A stretch of DNA of 39,176 bases, taken from the NCBI RefSeq assembly GCF_900109045.1, contig NZ_FNYL01000002.1:857886-897061 (forward strand). The letters are read 5' to 3'. The DNA is from Dyadobacter sp. SG02. GTDB taxonomy: Bacteria; Bacteroidota; Bacteroidia; Cytophagales; Spirosomataceae. A program made the position numbers and the translations under genes. The notes under the pieces are model-generated. The model ran no database searches. It had not been told where the DNA came from and was given only the letters and a program-made list of their open reading frames with translations. This document shows, piece after piece, positions 26,688 to 36,182 of the stretch; within the stretch, counting starts at the first letter, position 1; every line of letters begins with the position of its first letter.

Positions 26688-27323
26688 TTAATCACACAAA
26701 ACCGGCAACCCGGGATCGGCGGCGAAGGGGAGGAGCTGGGCGATCTGCGAATAGGTAACCCGGTTCACCGACATGTCCAGCCCGGACAGGTTTCCGAACT
26801 TCACCCAGCTCACTCCGGAAGTTTCGGTGGTTTGTTCGAGGATTTCGCCGCCCGTGATATGGCAGAGAATGAAGAATTTGTAAACGTACCAGGGCTCGTG
26901 CGGGTGGTCGTGTTTGCTTTTGTCAAAAACCGCCAGTAATCGAACAGCATCCACATGCAGGCCGGTTTCTTCGAAAACTTCCTTCACAGCCACTTCAAAC
27001 GGTGTGTAACCCACATCCGCCCAGCCGCCAGGCAACGTCCAGCGGTCGTTGTCGATTTTTTCCTGTACCATCAATACCTCGTCGGTGCCGCGGAAAATCA
27101 CGGCGCGGATATCGACTTTCGGCGTCACATAGCCTATTTCGTGGGGTAGCAGGCTGATAATCTGTTCTACCGGAGCATTACTGATATTGGCCAATAGCTC
27201 AATGCTGATCTGCCGGATCTCTTCATACCGTTCGCGGTCATAATCACCGGGTTGAAAAGCGAGGCCGGTTTGGGATAATGCGAGAATGCGTTTAACGGCG
27301 GCCAGCCAGGGGTTTGGAGACAT
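26688..27323 (-). CDS. NUDIX hydrolase (YjhB/COG1051-like)
   Basis: A 211-residue cytoplasmic NUDIX pyrophosphohydrolase. An N-terminal helical extension (about 1-60) precedes the domain, as in the ADP-ribose pyrophosphatase-like YjhB group. The NUDIX box spans G100 to L122: GGWADVGYTPFEVAVKEVF followed by EETGL. The metal-binding Glu residues E115, E118 and E119 are kept, while the first box Glu is Tyr (Y106) and the Arg is Lys (K114). The substrate is unknown; ADP-ribose or sugar nucleotides are possible. It reads toward the fructan operon, but 195 bases separate the two and it need not be part of it. Confidence 0.9.
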   Translation of the reverse strand: MSPNPWLAAVKRILALSQTGLAFQPGDYDRERYEEIRQISIELLANISNAPVEQIISLLPHEIGYVTPKVDIRAVIFRGTDEVLMVQEKIDNDRWTLPGGWADVGYTPFEVAVKEVFEETGLHVDAVRLLAVFDKSKHDHPHEPWYVYKFFILCHITGGEILEQTTETSGVSWVKFGNLSGLDMSVNRVTYSQIAQLLPFAADPGLPVLCD

Positions 27324-27465
27324 TGTGATTTTAAGATTTTCGGGTTAATGCCGGTTCTCAAAGTAGCATCAATATCTTAAAACCCCTAAATTATAATGAG
27401 GCAAGTGCAGATTTTTCAATCGCCCTTGCCCCTTCTTTATGAACGTTGAGTATTCGCGTTTGTAA

Positions 27466-30400
27466 TTATTGCCCCACGGCCAGTTTCAGGTTCTGGCGGC
27501 TGCCGTCGCTCATTTCGAGCTCGACCACATAAGTGCCCGCCCGCAACTGGCGGATATCCATACTTCCCTGCCGTATTACGGGCGGCAGCAGCGCCTTTCC
27601 GCTCACATCGAACAGCCTGATGCCCCGCACGTTTTCGGGTTTCATCCCCTTCACCTGCACGGTCGGTACGCCTACCGCGGGATTGGGGTAAACAGCCATC
27701 TTTTCCCCTTCAAATTCCAGCACGGCAATGCGACTGTGTGCGAATGGGCCGTCTGCTCCCTGGTCGATCATTTTAAGCCGGTACATATTGGTACCGGCTA
27801 GTGGAGAGGCGTCGGTATAGGAATAGTCGGTAGTGGTTGCTTCGCCGCCTTTGGCCGTTACCTGGCCCAGGAGATGCCATTGCTTGCCGTCGGCGCTGCG
27901 TTCGATATCGAACCGGTCGCTGTTGATTTCCGAGGTGGTCTGCCATTGCAGGTGCGCTTCCTGTTCCCGTTTTTTAGCCTGGAAGGACACGAGCGTAACA
28001 GGCAATGCGGCTTCGGATTGCCCCGAAATGAAGAACCCGCTGAACCCGGTTACCTGGAATGAAACGAGGTACATGGTGTGGTCTTCACTTTCGGTGACCG
28101 TTACGTTCGTGATCAGTTGGGTAGGGCCCGAATACGTGCCCGGAAACCCGTACGGACTGGTACCATGGTATTGTACCACTTTCAGGTTGGCCGGGAGGGA
28201 GGCATTGTTAGCGTTGCCATAGGCAGTATTATAAGTTTCGAAATCCGCTTTGGCAAAAAACAAGGTCACTTTCGCCGGGCCGTCGGTACCGGTCGGGGTA
28301 ATGTCATAATGTCTTTTGACAAATACCTTCTGTCCTTCGGAAACGGTATTGCCCGGCGCCAGGAAGGCTTTGATCGTCACATTGCCCAGCGATCCCGGCG
28401 TGCCGGTCGGTTCGATGAGGCCGAATGTCTTGCAATCGCTGGTGATGGCGGTTGCGCCCGCATATACGGGAAGGGTCGCCTGCTCGCCGCTCACGGGTAA
28501 TGTGCCCGGGCCCGTGATTGCCTGCAATTCGTAGGCGCCCATGTCGGTTTGGGTGTTGTAAATGCGGGTGTTGTTCGCCAGATCGGTAGCGGGCGTGAGG
28601 AGGTCGCCCAGTGCTTCGTTGGTACCGCGGTTGATGGCGGGCGAGCAGGGGAGCAGCCGCCAGTCTTCCGCCCCGGCAAACTGCGGGTTGGTGGTACCGG
28701 CCAGGTTGTGATCGGTTTCGCTGGCATTCATGCCTTCCACCAGGCTGTATGAAACAGAAATGGTACTTTCCTGGCTGCCGATTCCGCTGCCATTGCCATA
28801 AATAATGCTGTTGCGAACGACGACAGGGCCTTCAAATCCGCTGATCACGCCGCCGGAGTTCTGTTGGTTGCCGGTGATGGTACAGTTGACGAGCACTATA
28901 CTCCCGTCGTTCTCGATAGCCCCGCCATGGTTACTTGCCGAGTTCCCGGCGATGAGGCAGTTGATGAACACGGCATTGCAGGATATCCGGTTAGCCACCG
29001 CGCCGCCGTCGCCGAAACTGGCCGAATTGCCTCTGAATATCGTATTGATAAACTGCGGCGAGGCGCCACCTTCATTGTATACCGCCCCGCCGGAAGTCGC
29101 ATAGTTGCTTAGGAAAGCACAATTGGAGACGGTGGGTGACGATGAGCCGGAATTTCGCATCGCCCCTCCGTTGCCGCCGAATACGCCCGTTACCGTAAAT
29201 CCGTCGAAAATATCATCATGGGTCAAACCATTCCCGTCATTGTTAATGGCCGGGCCGATGTCGGACGTAATCACAGAGGCGGTGGCGGGGTCACCGTGGG
29301 CAATGGGTAATGTGCGCTGTCCGAGGGTAGTTTCGGTCCCCGCGAAACTGCCGTATATTTTTACGCCATGCAGAAATGCCATCTGATTGGTACCGATGGG
29401 ATACTCACCCCGTGCGACCCATATCTGATCGCCTTCGGTAGCCACATCTATCGCGGCCTGAATGGTGGCAAATGCATTGGGCCAGCTGTCGCCGGAAGGA
29501 TCGGGGGCGGTGCTCGTGGCATTTACATACCAGATCGCGCTCGGCGTTACTTCGAATGGCCCGAGATCTATGCCTGTACTGGTGAGCCTGCGGCTATCGT
29601 CGAGCGCGACGGGCGTGTCGTCGTAATTTTTAGGAAAATCCGAGAGGTCCGTGCCCGGCTTGCCCGCGTCGGTCACAGGGCTTCCCTTACGCTGGATGAA
29701 ATTGTTTTGCGAAGGGTCGGTAAACTGCGGATCGGTATCGAGGATGTTGGTACCCCCGCCGAAGCCGCCCTGAACGAGCGAGTACGACACCGTTGGCGTG
29801 CCGCTGCCGCTAATGGCGCTGTTGCCGCCGGGAGATGCTGGATCGGTGTTGCCCCAGATAATGCTGTTCTCGATCACGGGTGACGAACTACCCGCCGCGA
29901 AAATGGCTGCCCCGTTGCCGGGGGCCGAACCTCCGCCGGTTTCGTTCGTCGAAAACGTGCAGTTGCGGATCACGGGCGATGAATTCTCGGCATAAATCGC
30001 CCCGCCCATGCCCGAAGCCGTACCCTTGGCCGAATTGCCTGCAAAAAGGCTTTGGAGGATCGTCGGGCTGGAATTGAGGAGATAAATCGCGCCGCCTTTC
30101 CCATCGGCCGCGGACGGCAAGGTGTGGTTGTCGTAGAAAATACAGTTGGCGATGATACCCGTTGAATTGTTCATGTATAAACCCCCGCCCCGTCTGGCCC
30201 CGCCTGCCGCAAGACCGGTTCCCGCCGTGACGACGAAACCGTCGAGCCTCGTGCTCGCGCCCGCGCCGGCGGCAGCGATCACATGGCCGCCCCGGCCTTT
30301 GAGAATGGTCTGGTTGGACATGATGCTTCGCTGGCGGAGGTCGTCTTCATCACCGTAAAAGCCGCCATAGTAACCCACCCCGTCGGTGAGTGTGAATGGT

Positions 30401-31116
30401 GTATCCTCCTGCTCGGTTTCATAGGTGCCGGCTACCACCCACACTTGTTTCACAGCCGGTTTCAAAGCGGCGGCGCGGGTTGCATAATACATGCGTTTGA
30501 GCGCGTGGTTCCAGCTGCTGCCGTCGCCGGGGATGCTTACACCGGCATCCACGTACAGAATTCCATTCGCGTCGGGCTTTGCTTCGGCGGCCGGGTCGTA
30601 GCTGGTTACGGTTCCGTTCAGGACAAAATTGTCGATACCCGAGTAGTTTTGGTTGGGTGTAGTGCTGTTCGTCACCGCGATCCGGACTACCATGCGGTTC
30701 CGGAGATTGGAAACGGTTTTGGTGCGGGTTATGCTGGCCATTGTAAGGCTCGACGTAAAGGATGATCCGTAATTCACCCCGTCGACCTGGACCTGGAAAG
30801 TCGCATTGTCGGAGGAAAACTTGTTGAATGTAATGCTGGTCAGCTCAACCTGGAAACCTTCCTTAATGTTAATTGTGAGCACATAGACATGGTTGTGCGC
30901 AGAGAGTGCCATACAGTTGTTACCGTTGTACCCGTACGCATACGGTGTGTCGCCGATCCCCGTCCACGCGCTCGTCAGATTAGAGTTGATGGACGTGGGG
31001 GTGTTGAAATTGCTGTTGGGGAACGTGTTGTTGTAAATCACCGCCGAATGGGCGATGGTGGCGACCAGCAGTGCGCAGAACAGTGTGAAAAGGGGTCGTA
31101 GTAGTTGTGTTTTCAT
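27466..31116 (-). CDS. large secreted parallel beta-helix protein with type IX secretion sorting domain
   Basis: A 1216-residue exported protein. Signal peptide about 1-24; an N-terminal beta-sandwich-like region (25-170); two related right-handed beta-helix modules (about 186-525 and 527-870), each opening with a YVDA/YVNA...GDSW...VWVVAGTY-type segment and containing repeated GGAIY...SPxIxNC units; a beta domain (about 880-1035); a fibronectin-like segment (about 1038-1138, HLQWQTTSEINSDRFDIER); and a C-terminal domain (1139-1216) with MAVYPNPAVG and LRAGTYVVELEMSDG, typical of type IX cargo. It could be a polysaccharide lyase, an adhesin or an outer-surface structural protein; no catalytic signature was recognised. 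It is divergent from a hybrid two-component gene. Confidence 0.9.
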   Translation of the reverse strand: MKTQLLRPLFTLFCALLVATIAHSAVIYNNTFPNSNFNTPTSINSNLTSAWTGIGDTPYAYGYNGNNCMALSAHNHVYVLTINIKEGFQVELTSITFNKFSSDNATFQVQVDGVNYGSSFTSSLTMASITRTKTVSNLRNRMVVRIAVTNSTTPNQNYSGIDNFVLNGTVTSYDPAAEAKPDANGILYVDAGVSIPGDGSSWNHALKRMYYATRAAALKPAVKQVWVVAGTYETEQEDTPFTLTDGVGYYGGFYGDEDDLRQRSIMSNQTILKGRGGHVIAAAGAGASTRLDGFVVTAGTGLAAGGARRGGGLYMNNSTGIIANCIFYDNHTLPSAADGKGGAIYLLNSSPTILQSLFAGNSAKGTASGMGGAIYAENSSPVIRNCTFSTNETGGGSAPGNGAAIFAAGSSSPVIENSIIWGNTDPASPGGNSAISGSGTPTVSYSLVQGGFGGGTNILDTDPQFTDPSQNNFIQRKGSPVTDAGKPGTDLSDFPKNYDDTPVALDDSRRLTSTGIDLGPFEVTPSAIWYVNATSTAPDPSGDSWPNAFATIQAAIDVATEGDQIWVARGEYPIGTNQMAFLHGVKIYGSFAGTETTLGQRTLPIAHGDPATASVITSDIGPAINNDGNGLTHDDIFDGFTVTGVFGGNGGAMRNSGSSSPTVSNCAFLSNYATSGGAVYNEGGASPQFINTIFRGNSASFGDGGAVANRISCNAVFINCLIAGNSASNHGGAIENDGSIVLVNCTITGNQQNSGGVISGFEGPVVVRNSIIYGNGSGIGSQESTISVSYSLVEGMNASETDHNLAGTTNPQFAGAEDWRLLPCSPAINRGTNEALGDLLTPATDLANNTRIYNTQTDMGAYELQAITGPGTLPVSGEQATLPVYAGATAITSDCKTFGLIEPTGTPGSLGNVTIKAFLAPGNTVSEGQKVFVKRHYDITPTGTDGPAKVTLFFAKADFETYNTAYGNANNASLPANLKVVQYHGTSPYGFPGTYSGPTQLITNVTVTESEDHTMYLVSFQVTGFSGFFISGQSEAALPVTLVSFQAKKREQEAHLQWQTTSEINSDRFDIERSADGKQWHLLGQVTAKGGEATTTDYSYTDASPLAGTNMYRLKMIDQGADGPFAHSRIAVLEFEGEKMAVYPNPAVGVPTVQVKGMKPENVRGIRLFDVSGKALLPPVIRQGSMDIRQLRAGTYVVELEMSDGSRQNLKLAVGQ

Positions 31117-31207
31117 AGTCTAGGCCGGAATGATACGTGTTCATTTCAGCCCGCAATATGGAATGCAGGTGCGCTGTGGAATTGTCAATTTTTAGTCATA
31201 AACTGTT

Positions 31208-31215
31208 CAAATTTA
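31208..31215 (-). promoter_or_regulatory. candidate -7 box (TAAATTTG) for the beta-helix gene
   Basis: TAAATTTG on the minus strand matches the Bacteroidota -7 consensus TAnnTTTG exactly and would give a leader of about 85 bases to the beta-helix start. No good -33 TTG was found at the usual distance, so support is weak. Confidence 0.3.
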
Positions 31216-31277
31216 ATCGCAGGAGGCCATTTTGTCGTAAATTAGCCTGATAGCACTGCCAATTGAAGAAATTCTAC

Positions 31278-34200
31278 ATGATCCGACCTCTTGTCGTTTT
31301 GCTGCTGTGTGGGCTGGCTGTCTGCCGGGGCGTGCCGGGCAGGCTATACGCGCAGTCGACGGGTTTCCCCGTACCCGAAACCATCACCGCCAGACAGGGC
31401 CTTCCGCAAGGTTTCGTACCGGGCATCGTCCAGGATAGCCGCGGGTTTATGTGGCTCGCCACGCGCGACGGGTTATGCCGTTACGATGGCAGGAGTTTCA
31501 GGGTATTCCAACCGTCGGACGCGGCGGAGGCATCGCTTTCTTCATTAGGGCTGGAAAACCTGCAAACCACGGCGAGCGGGCAAATCTGGATTACTTCGGA
31601 TCAGGGGCAGATAGACCTCTTCGATCCCGTACGCGAAACATTCGTCAATTTCTCGCGTCAGGCATTCTACCAGCAGCAATTCGGAAAGCGTTTTTTGAGG
31701 GATATGTACGCCGACAGGCAGCGTCGCCTATGGCTGATGTCGGACGGCGGCGGCCTGGACTACATACATCTCGACACGCGCAAAATGCGGAGTTTCCATC
31801 GCTCGGCAGGCGACACGAGCGGCATTGCCGAAGCGCACGTACGCCTGGTAAGCGAGGACAGGGAGGGCCGTATCTGGGCGGTAACGAACAATGGTCTTTT
31901 TGTACAAAAAAAAGGAACGGACGCTTTTGTAAAATACCGCTCAGCCACGCTATCGGGCGGCATCGATGAGCGGGTGAATGCGCTGAAAGGCCTGAAAGAC
32001 GGCCGTCTGCTGCTGCTTTACGATACCGGAATGGCCCTTCTGGACCCGGCGACAGGCACCGGCCCGCTCCGCACGCTCGTGCGCGATACCGAGGCCCAGT
32101 ACAGGCACCCCATCGTGACCGACAGCAAGGGTAGTGTGTACTTTTTCAGGATGAACCGACTCTACCGGCTCGGTACCGACGGCAGCCTGACCGAATTTCC
32201 CGTCCAGCCGGATGTACACGAATTCAAAAGCCTCTTTATCGACCGCTCCGACGTGCTCTGGGCGGGTACCAACGGGCAGGGGATACGTAAATACAATCTC
32301 AGGGCGAGCTATTTTATCACAAAACCTTATTCCTCCGACTTTATTCCCGACCTGCTGCAATACTTTTTGAAAGTTCCCCAGTCCGAAATCGCCGGGTTGC
32401 CGGCCGATCTTTTCTCTTATAATTTTCGATACGCATTCGAGAGCCCGCAGAAAATGTGGTTCGCAGCGGGCAGAACGCCGCTCTACACCCTCGACCTGGC
32501 GACGAGGCGCATTCAAACCATCCCGTTTCCGGTTGAAATAAAAGATATCAAACGCTCGGAACTGGCAATCAGCCTTGCGAAAGACCCCGACGGTCGCATG
32601 TGGGCCATGTACGATAGCCTTTTGTACTCTTATCGCAGCGGCGCGTGGACGCGTTTTCCGCACGCCATAAGGCCACGCATCGAATCGGGTATTTACCAAA
32701 TAGTGGCCGACAGGCAGTTCATCTGGGTGGCTACCACCATGCGCGGACTTTACCGGATCGACAAGGCGACAGGAGGAGTCCGGCGGTACGGCTATAATGC
32801 ACCCGCCGGTTCGCTGAGCAGCGATAACCTGTACTGCCTTTATGCCGACCCGCTTGACGAAAACCTGCTCTGGATAGGCACTTTCGGCGGCGGGCTTTGC
32901 AAGTTCGACAAGCGGACGGGCCATTGCGAAAGACTTTCACGGCAAAACGGCCTGCCCAATAACGTGGTATATGCGGCCATCCCCGACCTCCGTGGCAATG
33001 TGTGGGTAGCGACCAATCAGGGGTTAAGCCAGGTCGACCGGAACACCCTGCGCACACGGACCTATACCCGCGAGGACGGCCTGATGGCCGACGAGTTCAA
33101 CCGTTTCCATGCCCTTGCATTGCCCGACGGTCGCATTTTTCTGGGTGGCATGGAGGGAATTACCGCATTCGATTCCAAACAACCGAACGAAGACACGTAC
33201 CGCCCGCCGGTATATATTACGGGCATTTCGATCAATAATGCGCCTTTGGACCCGCGCCTGTCGGCAGGGGAGCCACCCGTGGCTGTAATGCAATCGCTCG
33301 ATCTGGCGCATTGGCAGAACTTTCTCACGATCGAATTCGCCGCAATGCAGTACAACCGCAGCGATAAAATACGCTATCGCTACCAGCTGGAAGGCGTCGA
33401 TGAAAACTGGATCGAAACCGAAACGCCCGTTACCAAATACACCGATCTCCGGCCGGGGCATTATGTGTTGCGGCTGAATGCGTCGAACACGCTCGGTGTA
33501 TGGAGTACGCAGGTGCGGGCGCTGCAAATCCGCGTCAGTCCGCCGTGGTGGCAGACGTGGTGGGCTTACGGGCTCTATTTCCTGGTATTTCTGGGCGTGA
33601 TTTATGGTTTGTTGCGGGTTTATATCAACCGCGTCCGCATGCAGCAATCTATTTTATTTAAACAAAAAGAAATAGACCTGAAAGCGCGTGAGGCCGGGCA
33701 GCTGCGCGAGCTGGATGAAATGAAGACCCGGTTTTTCTCGAACATTACCCATGAGTTCAGGACGCCACTTACATTGATCCTCGGGCCTGCGGGACAAATG
33801 CTGGAAGAACCGCGTGAACAAAAGGATAATAAACGCCTCTCGCTGATCGACCGGAATGCGCGGCAATTGCTCGGGCTGATCAACCAGTTGCTCGATCTTT
33901 CCAAACTCGAAGCCGGTACTACGCAAGTCGATGCGGCCTGGGGCGATCTCGTGGATTTCGTGGAAATGCTGACAGGCTCTTTCCAAATGGCTGCGGAGGC
34001 TAAAAATGTCGAATTGGAGTTTCAAAATTCCCTCGAAAGCCGGTATTACTGGTTCGATCACGAAAAACTGGAAAGGATTGTCACGAACCTGCTTTCCAAT
34101 GCGGTGAAGTTTGCGAATGACGGCGGGCGGATATTGGTCACATTGCATGCTAGCACGGATGGTACCGAAATCGCCGTCGCGAATACCGGTGCAAGAATCC

Positions 34201-35228
34201 CGGATGCGCAGTTAGGCCGCATTTTCGACCGCTTCTACCAGGCCGACCGGCCGACGGGCTACCACGAAGGCACCGGCATTGGATTGGCTATTGTAAAGGA
34301 GCTGGTCGGGTTGCAGGGTGGCACTGTTTCGGTCAAAAGCGGTGTGGATGGCTTCGATACCGTTTTCAAGGTGGCTTTGCCTTACCGCCGTGGCGAGGTG
34401 GGGCATGTGCCGGAGCATGCGGCCCCGAAAATCAATGGAAACGGCCAAGGTTCTTATGGTGAAGCATTGTTGCCCAAAATACTGCTGGTGGAGGACAATG
34501 CGGGACTGGCCGAATTTGTATCCGACAGCCTGGCCGAAACTTACCGGTTCTATCACGCGAGGAATGGAGAGGAAGGGCTCACGATGGCCGCAGAAATCAT
34601 GCCCGACCTGATCATCAGCGATGTGATGATGCCGGTGATGGATGGTTATGTTTTTTGTAAATATATTAAATCCAATCTCGAAACGAGCCACATTCCGGTG
34701 GTGCTGCTGACAGCCAAATCGGCCCTGGAAAGCAGGGTGGAGGGGCTTGAACTCGGCGCGGACGACTACATTACCAAGCCGTTTCACCTGCCCGAGCTGC
34801 GCCTGCGCATACGTAACCTGCTCGACAGGCAGACGCGCCTGTACGAGCACCTGCGGGCGGTGTTCGCGACGCCGGCCGCATTACCGGCGGACCAGGAGGT
34901 GGTGACAGACCCGTTCCTGAACAGATTACATGGTATACTCGATACCCGCCTCGACGACCCCGATTTTGGCGTAACCGAGCTCATCCGCGAGATCGGCATG
35001 AGTAACAGCAGCCTGAACCGGAAGCTCAAAACACTGACGGACCTTTCGGCGGTGGAACTGATCCGTAATTACCGGTTGAAAAAAGCGGCTGCATTGCTTT
35101 CTGACGGTGTTGCCGTGTCGGAAGCGGCCTACGCGGTGGGTTTTGACAACCTTTCCTATTTCGCCAAATGCTTCCGCGACCTGTACAATATGACGCCCCG
35201 GGAGTTTGCGGCGAACGGCATTCTCTGA
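31278..35228 (+). CDS. hybrid two-component system with two-bladed-propeller sensor (HTCS type)
   Basis: A 1316-residue hybrid sensor-regulator. ATG at 31278 gives a signal peptide (MIRPLVVLLLCGLAV, cleavage near LYAQ); a TTG at 31263 is an alternative start. The periplasmic part (about 25-635) consists of Reg_prop propeller repeats (FMWLATRDGLCRYDG, LLWIGTFGGGLCKFDK, VWVATNQGLSQVDR and others), then a Y_Y_Y domain (about 690-755) and one membrane segment (about 760-782). The cytoplasmic part has HisKA with ITHEFRTP (H825), HATPase with TNLLSNAVKF, a receiver (D1115, T1145, K1167) and an AraC-type HTH pair (about 1215-1314). Such proteins usually control a polysaccharide locus beside them, but none with SusCD adjoins this one. 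The divergent beta-helix gene is a candidate target. Confidence 0.95.
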   Translation: MIRPLVVLLLCGLAVCRGVPGRLYAQSTGFPVPETITARQGLPQGFVPGIVQDSRGFMWLATRDGLCRYDGRSFRVFQPSDAAEASLSSLGLENLQTTASGQIWITSDQGQIDLFDPVRETFVNFSRQAFYQQQFGKRFLRDMYADRQRRLWLMSDGGGLDYIHLDTRKMRSFHRSAGDTSGIAEAHVRLVSEDREGRIWAVTNNGLFVQKKGTDAFVKYRSATLSGGIDERVNALKGLKDGRLLLLYDTGMALLDPATGTGPLRTLVRDTEAQYRHPIVTDSKGSVYFFRMNRLYRLGTDGSLTEFPVQPDVHEFKSLFIDRSDVLWAGTNGQGIRKYNLRASYFITKPYSSDFIPDLLQYFLKVPQSEIAGLPADLFSYNFRYAFESPQKMWFAAGRTPLYTLDLATRRIQTIPFPVEIKDIKRSELAISLAKDPDGRMWAMYDSLLYSYRSGAWTRFPHAIRPRIESGIYQIVADRQFIWVATTMRGLYRIDKATGGVRRYGYNAPAGSLSSDNLYCLYADPLDENLLWIGTFGGGLCKFDKRTGHCERLSRQNGLPNNVVYAAIPDLRGNVWVATNQGLSQVDRNTLRTRTYTREDGLMADEFNRFHALALPDGRIFLGGMEGITAFDSKQPNEDTYRPPVYITGISINNAPLDPRLSAGEPPVAVMQSLDLAHWQNFLTIEFAAMQYNRSDKIRYRYQLEGVDENWIETETPVTKYTDLRPGHYVLRLNASNTLGVWSTQVRALQIRVSPPWWQTWWAYGLYFLVFLGVIYGLLRVYINRVRMQQSILFKQKEIDLKAREAGQLRELDEMKTRFFSNITHEFRTPLTLILGPAGQMLEEPREQKDNKRLSLIDRNARQLLGLINQLLDLSKLEAGTTQVDAAWGDLVDFVEMLTGSFQMAAEAKNVELEFQNSLESRYYWFDHEKLERIVTNLLSNAVKFANDGGRILVTLHASTDGTEIAVANTGARIPDAQLGRIFDRFYQADRPTGYHEGTGIGLAIVKELVGLQGGTVSVKSGVDGFDTVFKVALPYRRGEVGHVPEHAAPKINGNGQGSYGEALLPKILLVEDNAGLAEFVSDSLAETYRFYHARNGEEGLTMAAEIMPDLIISDVMMPVMDGYVFCKYIKSNLETSHIPVVLLTAKSALESRVEGLELGADDYITKPFHLPELRLRIRNLLDRQTRLYEHLRAVFATPAALPADQEVVTDPFLNRLHGILDTRLDDPDFGVTELIREIGMSNSSLNRKLKTLTDLSAVELIRNYRLKKAAALLSDGVAVSEAAYAVGFDNLSYFAKCFRDLYNMTPREFAANGIL

Positions 35229-35232
35229 CGCG

Positions 35233-36096
35233 TCAGGCTGCTATCACGAGGCCTTTCCGGAACGCGGACGGGCTGGTGCCGTGATGTTTGCGGAACTGCC
35301 GGCTGAGGTGGCTTTCGTCGGTATAGCCCAGCTCGGCGGCGATTTCGCTTACCGTAAGGTTGCTTTGGGTAAGCCGCTGCGCTACCAATTTAATGCGCGA
35401 GGCCGCGACGTAGCTTTGCAGGCTTTCTCCCGTGTATTTCCGAAAATATTCACCCACGTAATTCGGCGACAGGTTGAATTGTTCCGCCAGGTAATCGACA
35501 CGTAATTTTTCCGGGTCGGTAATGTGCCGTTGGATATGCAGCAGTACCCGGTTGATAAGCGCTTCCCTCGCGCCCGGGCTGTCGGCCGTGCGACCGTCCT
35601 GCACATTGCGCGTGATCACATTGAGGATGAGCGTGACCAGGTGCCGCAGGTTTTCCTCATGGCCCGGTTGCCGCTGCTCGTATTCGGTGATCAGGTGGGC
35701 AATCAGCGAGGCGATCATTTTGCAATCGCCTTCGTTGCGGATGAGGAGTTCTTCGAAACGGTTATGGTGCGCGAAAATCGTTTCCAGCTGTTTCAGCCAC
35801 GCCGTTACCCGTTCCTTGTCCTGCTCGGTTTTGTATTCGGATAAAAACACTTCCGAGAAACGGATGGAGCAGAATCGGGTGGACGTCTCGACGTCGAAGC
35901 CGCGGCAATCCAGGGGCGTAAAGAGAAAAATGCTGCCCGGCCGATACGGGAACCGGTTCCGGTTCGTCTCTCGCGTGCCGGTACCGTCCATGATCCGGAC
36001 GATCTCGAAGAAGTGGTAGATCAATGGCCGCTCGTTCCAGCAATCCATGTCGGCTACGTAAACTTCGAAGGGCTGATGCAGTGTCTTTTGTTTCAT
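35233..36096 (-). CDS. AraC-family transcriptional regulator
   Basis: A 287-residue regulator with an N-terminal sensing domain (about 1-130; PYRPGSIFLFTPLDCRGF suggests a cupin-like fold), a helical linker and a C-terminal double helix-turn-helix (about 190-285; VDYLAEQFNLSPNYVGEYFRK and IAAELGYTDESHLSRQFRK). ATG at 36096 is preferred over the upstream ATG at 36123, because MKQKTLHQPF begins near the first predicted strand. It is divergent from the Old Yellow Enzyme gene with 86 bases between starts, the classic layout of a regulator and its target. It is convergent with the hybrid two-component gene, with only 4 bases between the stops. Confidence 0.92.
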   Translation of the reverse strand: MKQKTLHQPFEVYVADMDCWNERPLIYHFFEIVRIMDGTGTRETNRNRFPYRPGSIFLFTPLDCRGFDVETSTRFCSIRFSEVFLSEYKTEQDKERVTAWLKQLETIFAHHNRFEELLIRNEGDCKMIASLIAHLITEYEQRQPGHEENLRHLVTLILNVITRNVQDGRTADSPGAREALINRVLLHIQRHITDPEKLRVDYLAEQFNLSPNYVGEYFRKYTGESLQSYVAASRIKLVAQRLTQSNLTVSEIAAELGYTDESHLSRQFRKHHGTSPSAFRKGLVIAA

Positions 36097-36156
36097 AACC
36101 TGTAAAAATACCGAAAAAACCACGCAATGTCACTGTCCGGGAGCTGGCGGTGCGGA

Positions 36157-36164
36157 TAGTTTTG
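36157..36164 (+). promoter_or_regulatory. candidate -7 box (TAGTTTTG) of the Old Yellow Enzyme gene
   Basis: TAGTTTTG is an exact match to TAnnTTTG and lies 18 bases before the ATG at 36183, inside the 86-base divergent gap with the AraC regulator. The expected transcript would have a leader of about 10-15 bases. A -33 TTG is not evident, which would suit an activator-dependent promoter. Confidence 0.45.
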
Positions 36165-36182
36165 TATTCAAAAAAGTGATTT

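Noticed and set aside
31221..31226. AGGAGG as a ribosome binding site of the hybrid regulator
   Set aside because: It lies about 50 bases before the ATG (about 37 before the TTG), too far to act as a Shine-Dalgarno site, and Bacteroidota rarely depend on one.
31950..32924. 324-codon minus-strand open frame inside the propeller regulator
   Set aside because: It lies wholly within a convincing Reg_prop sensor gene and its translation shows no domain; it is a codon-bias shadow.
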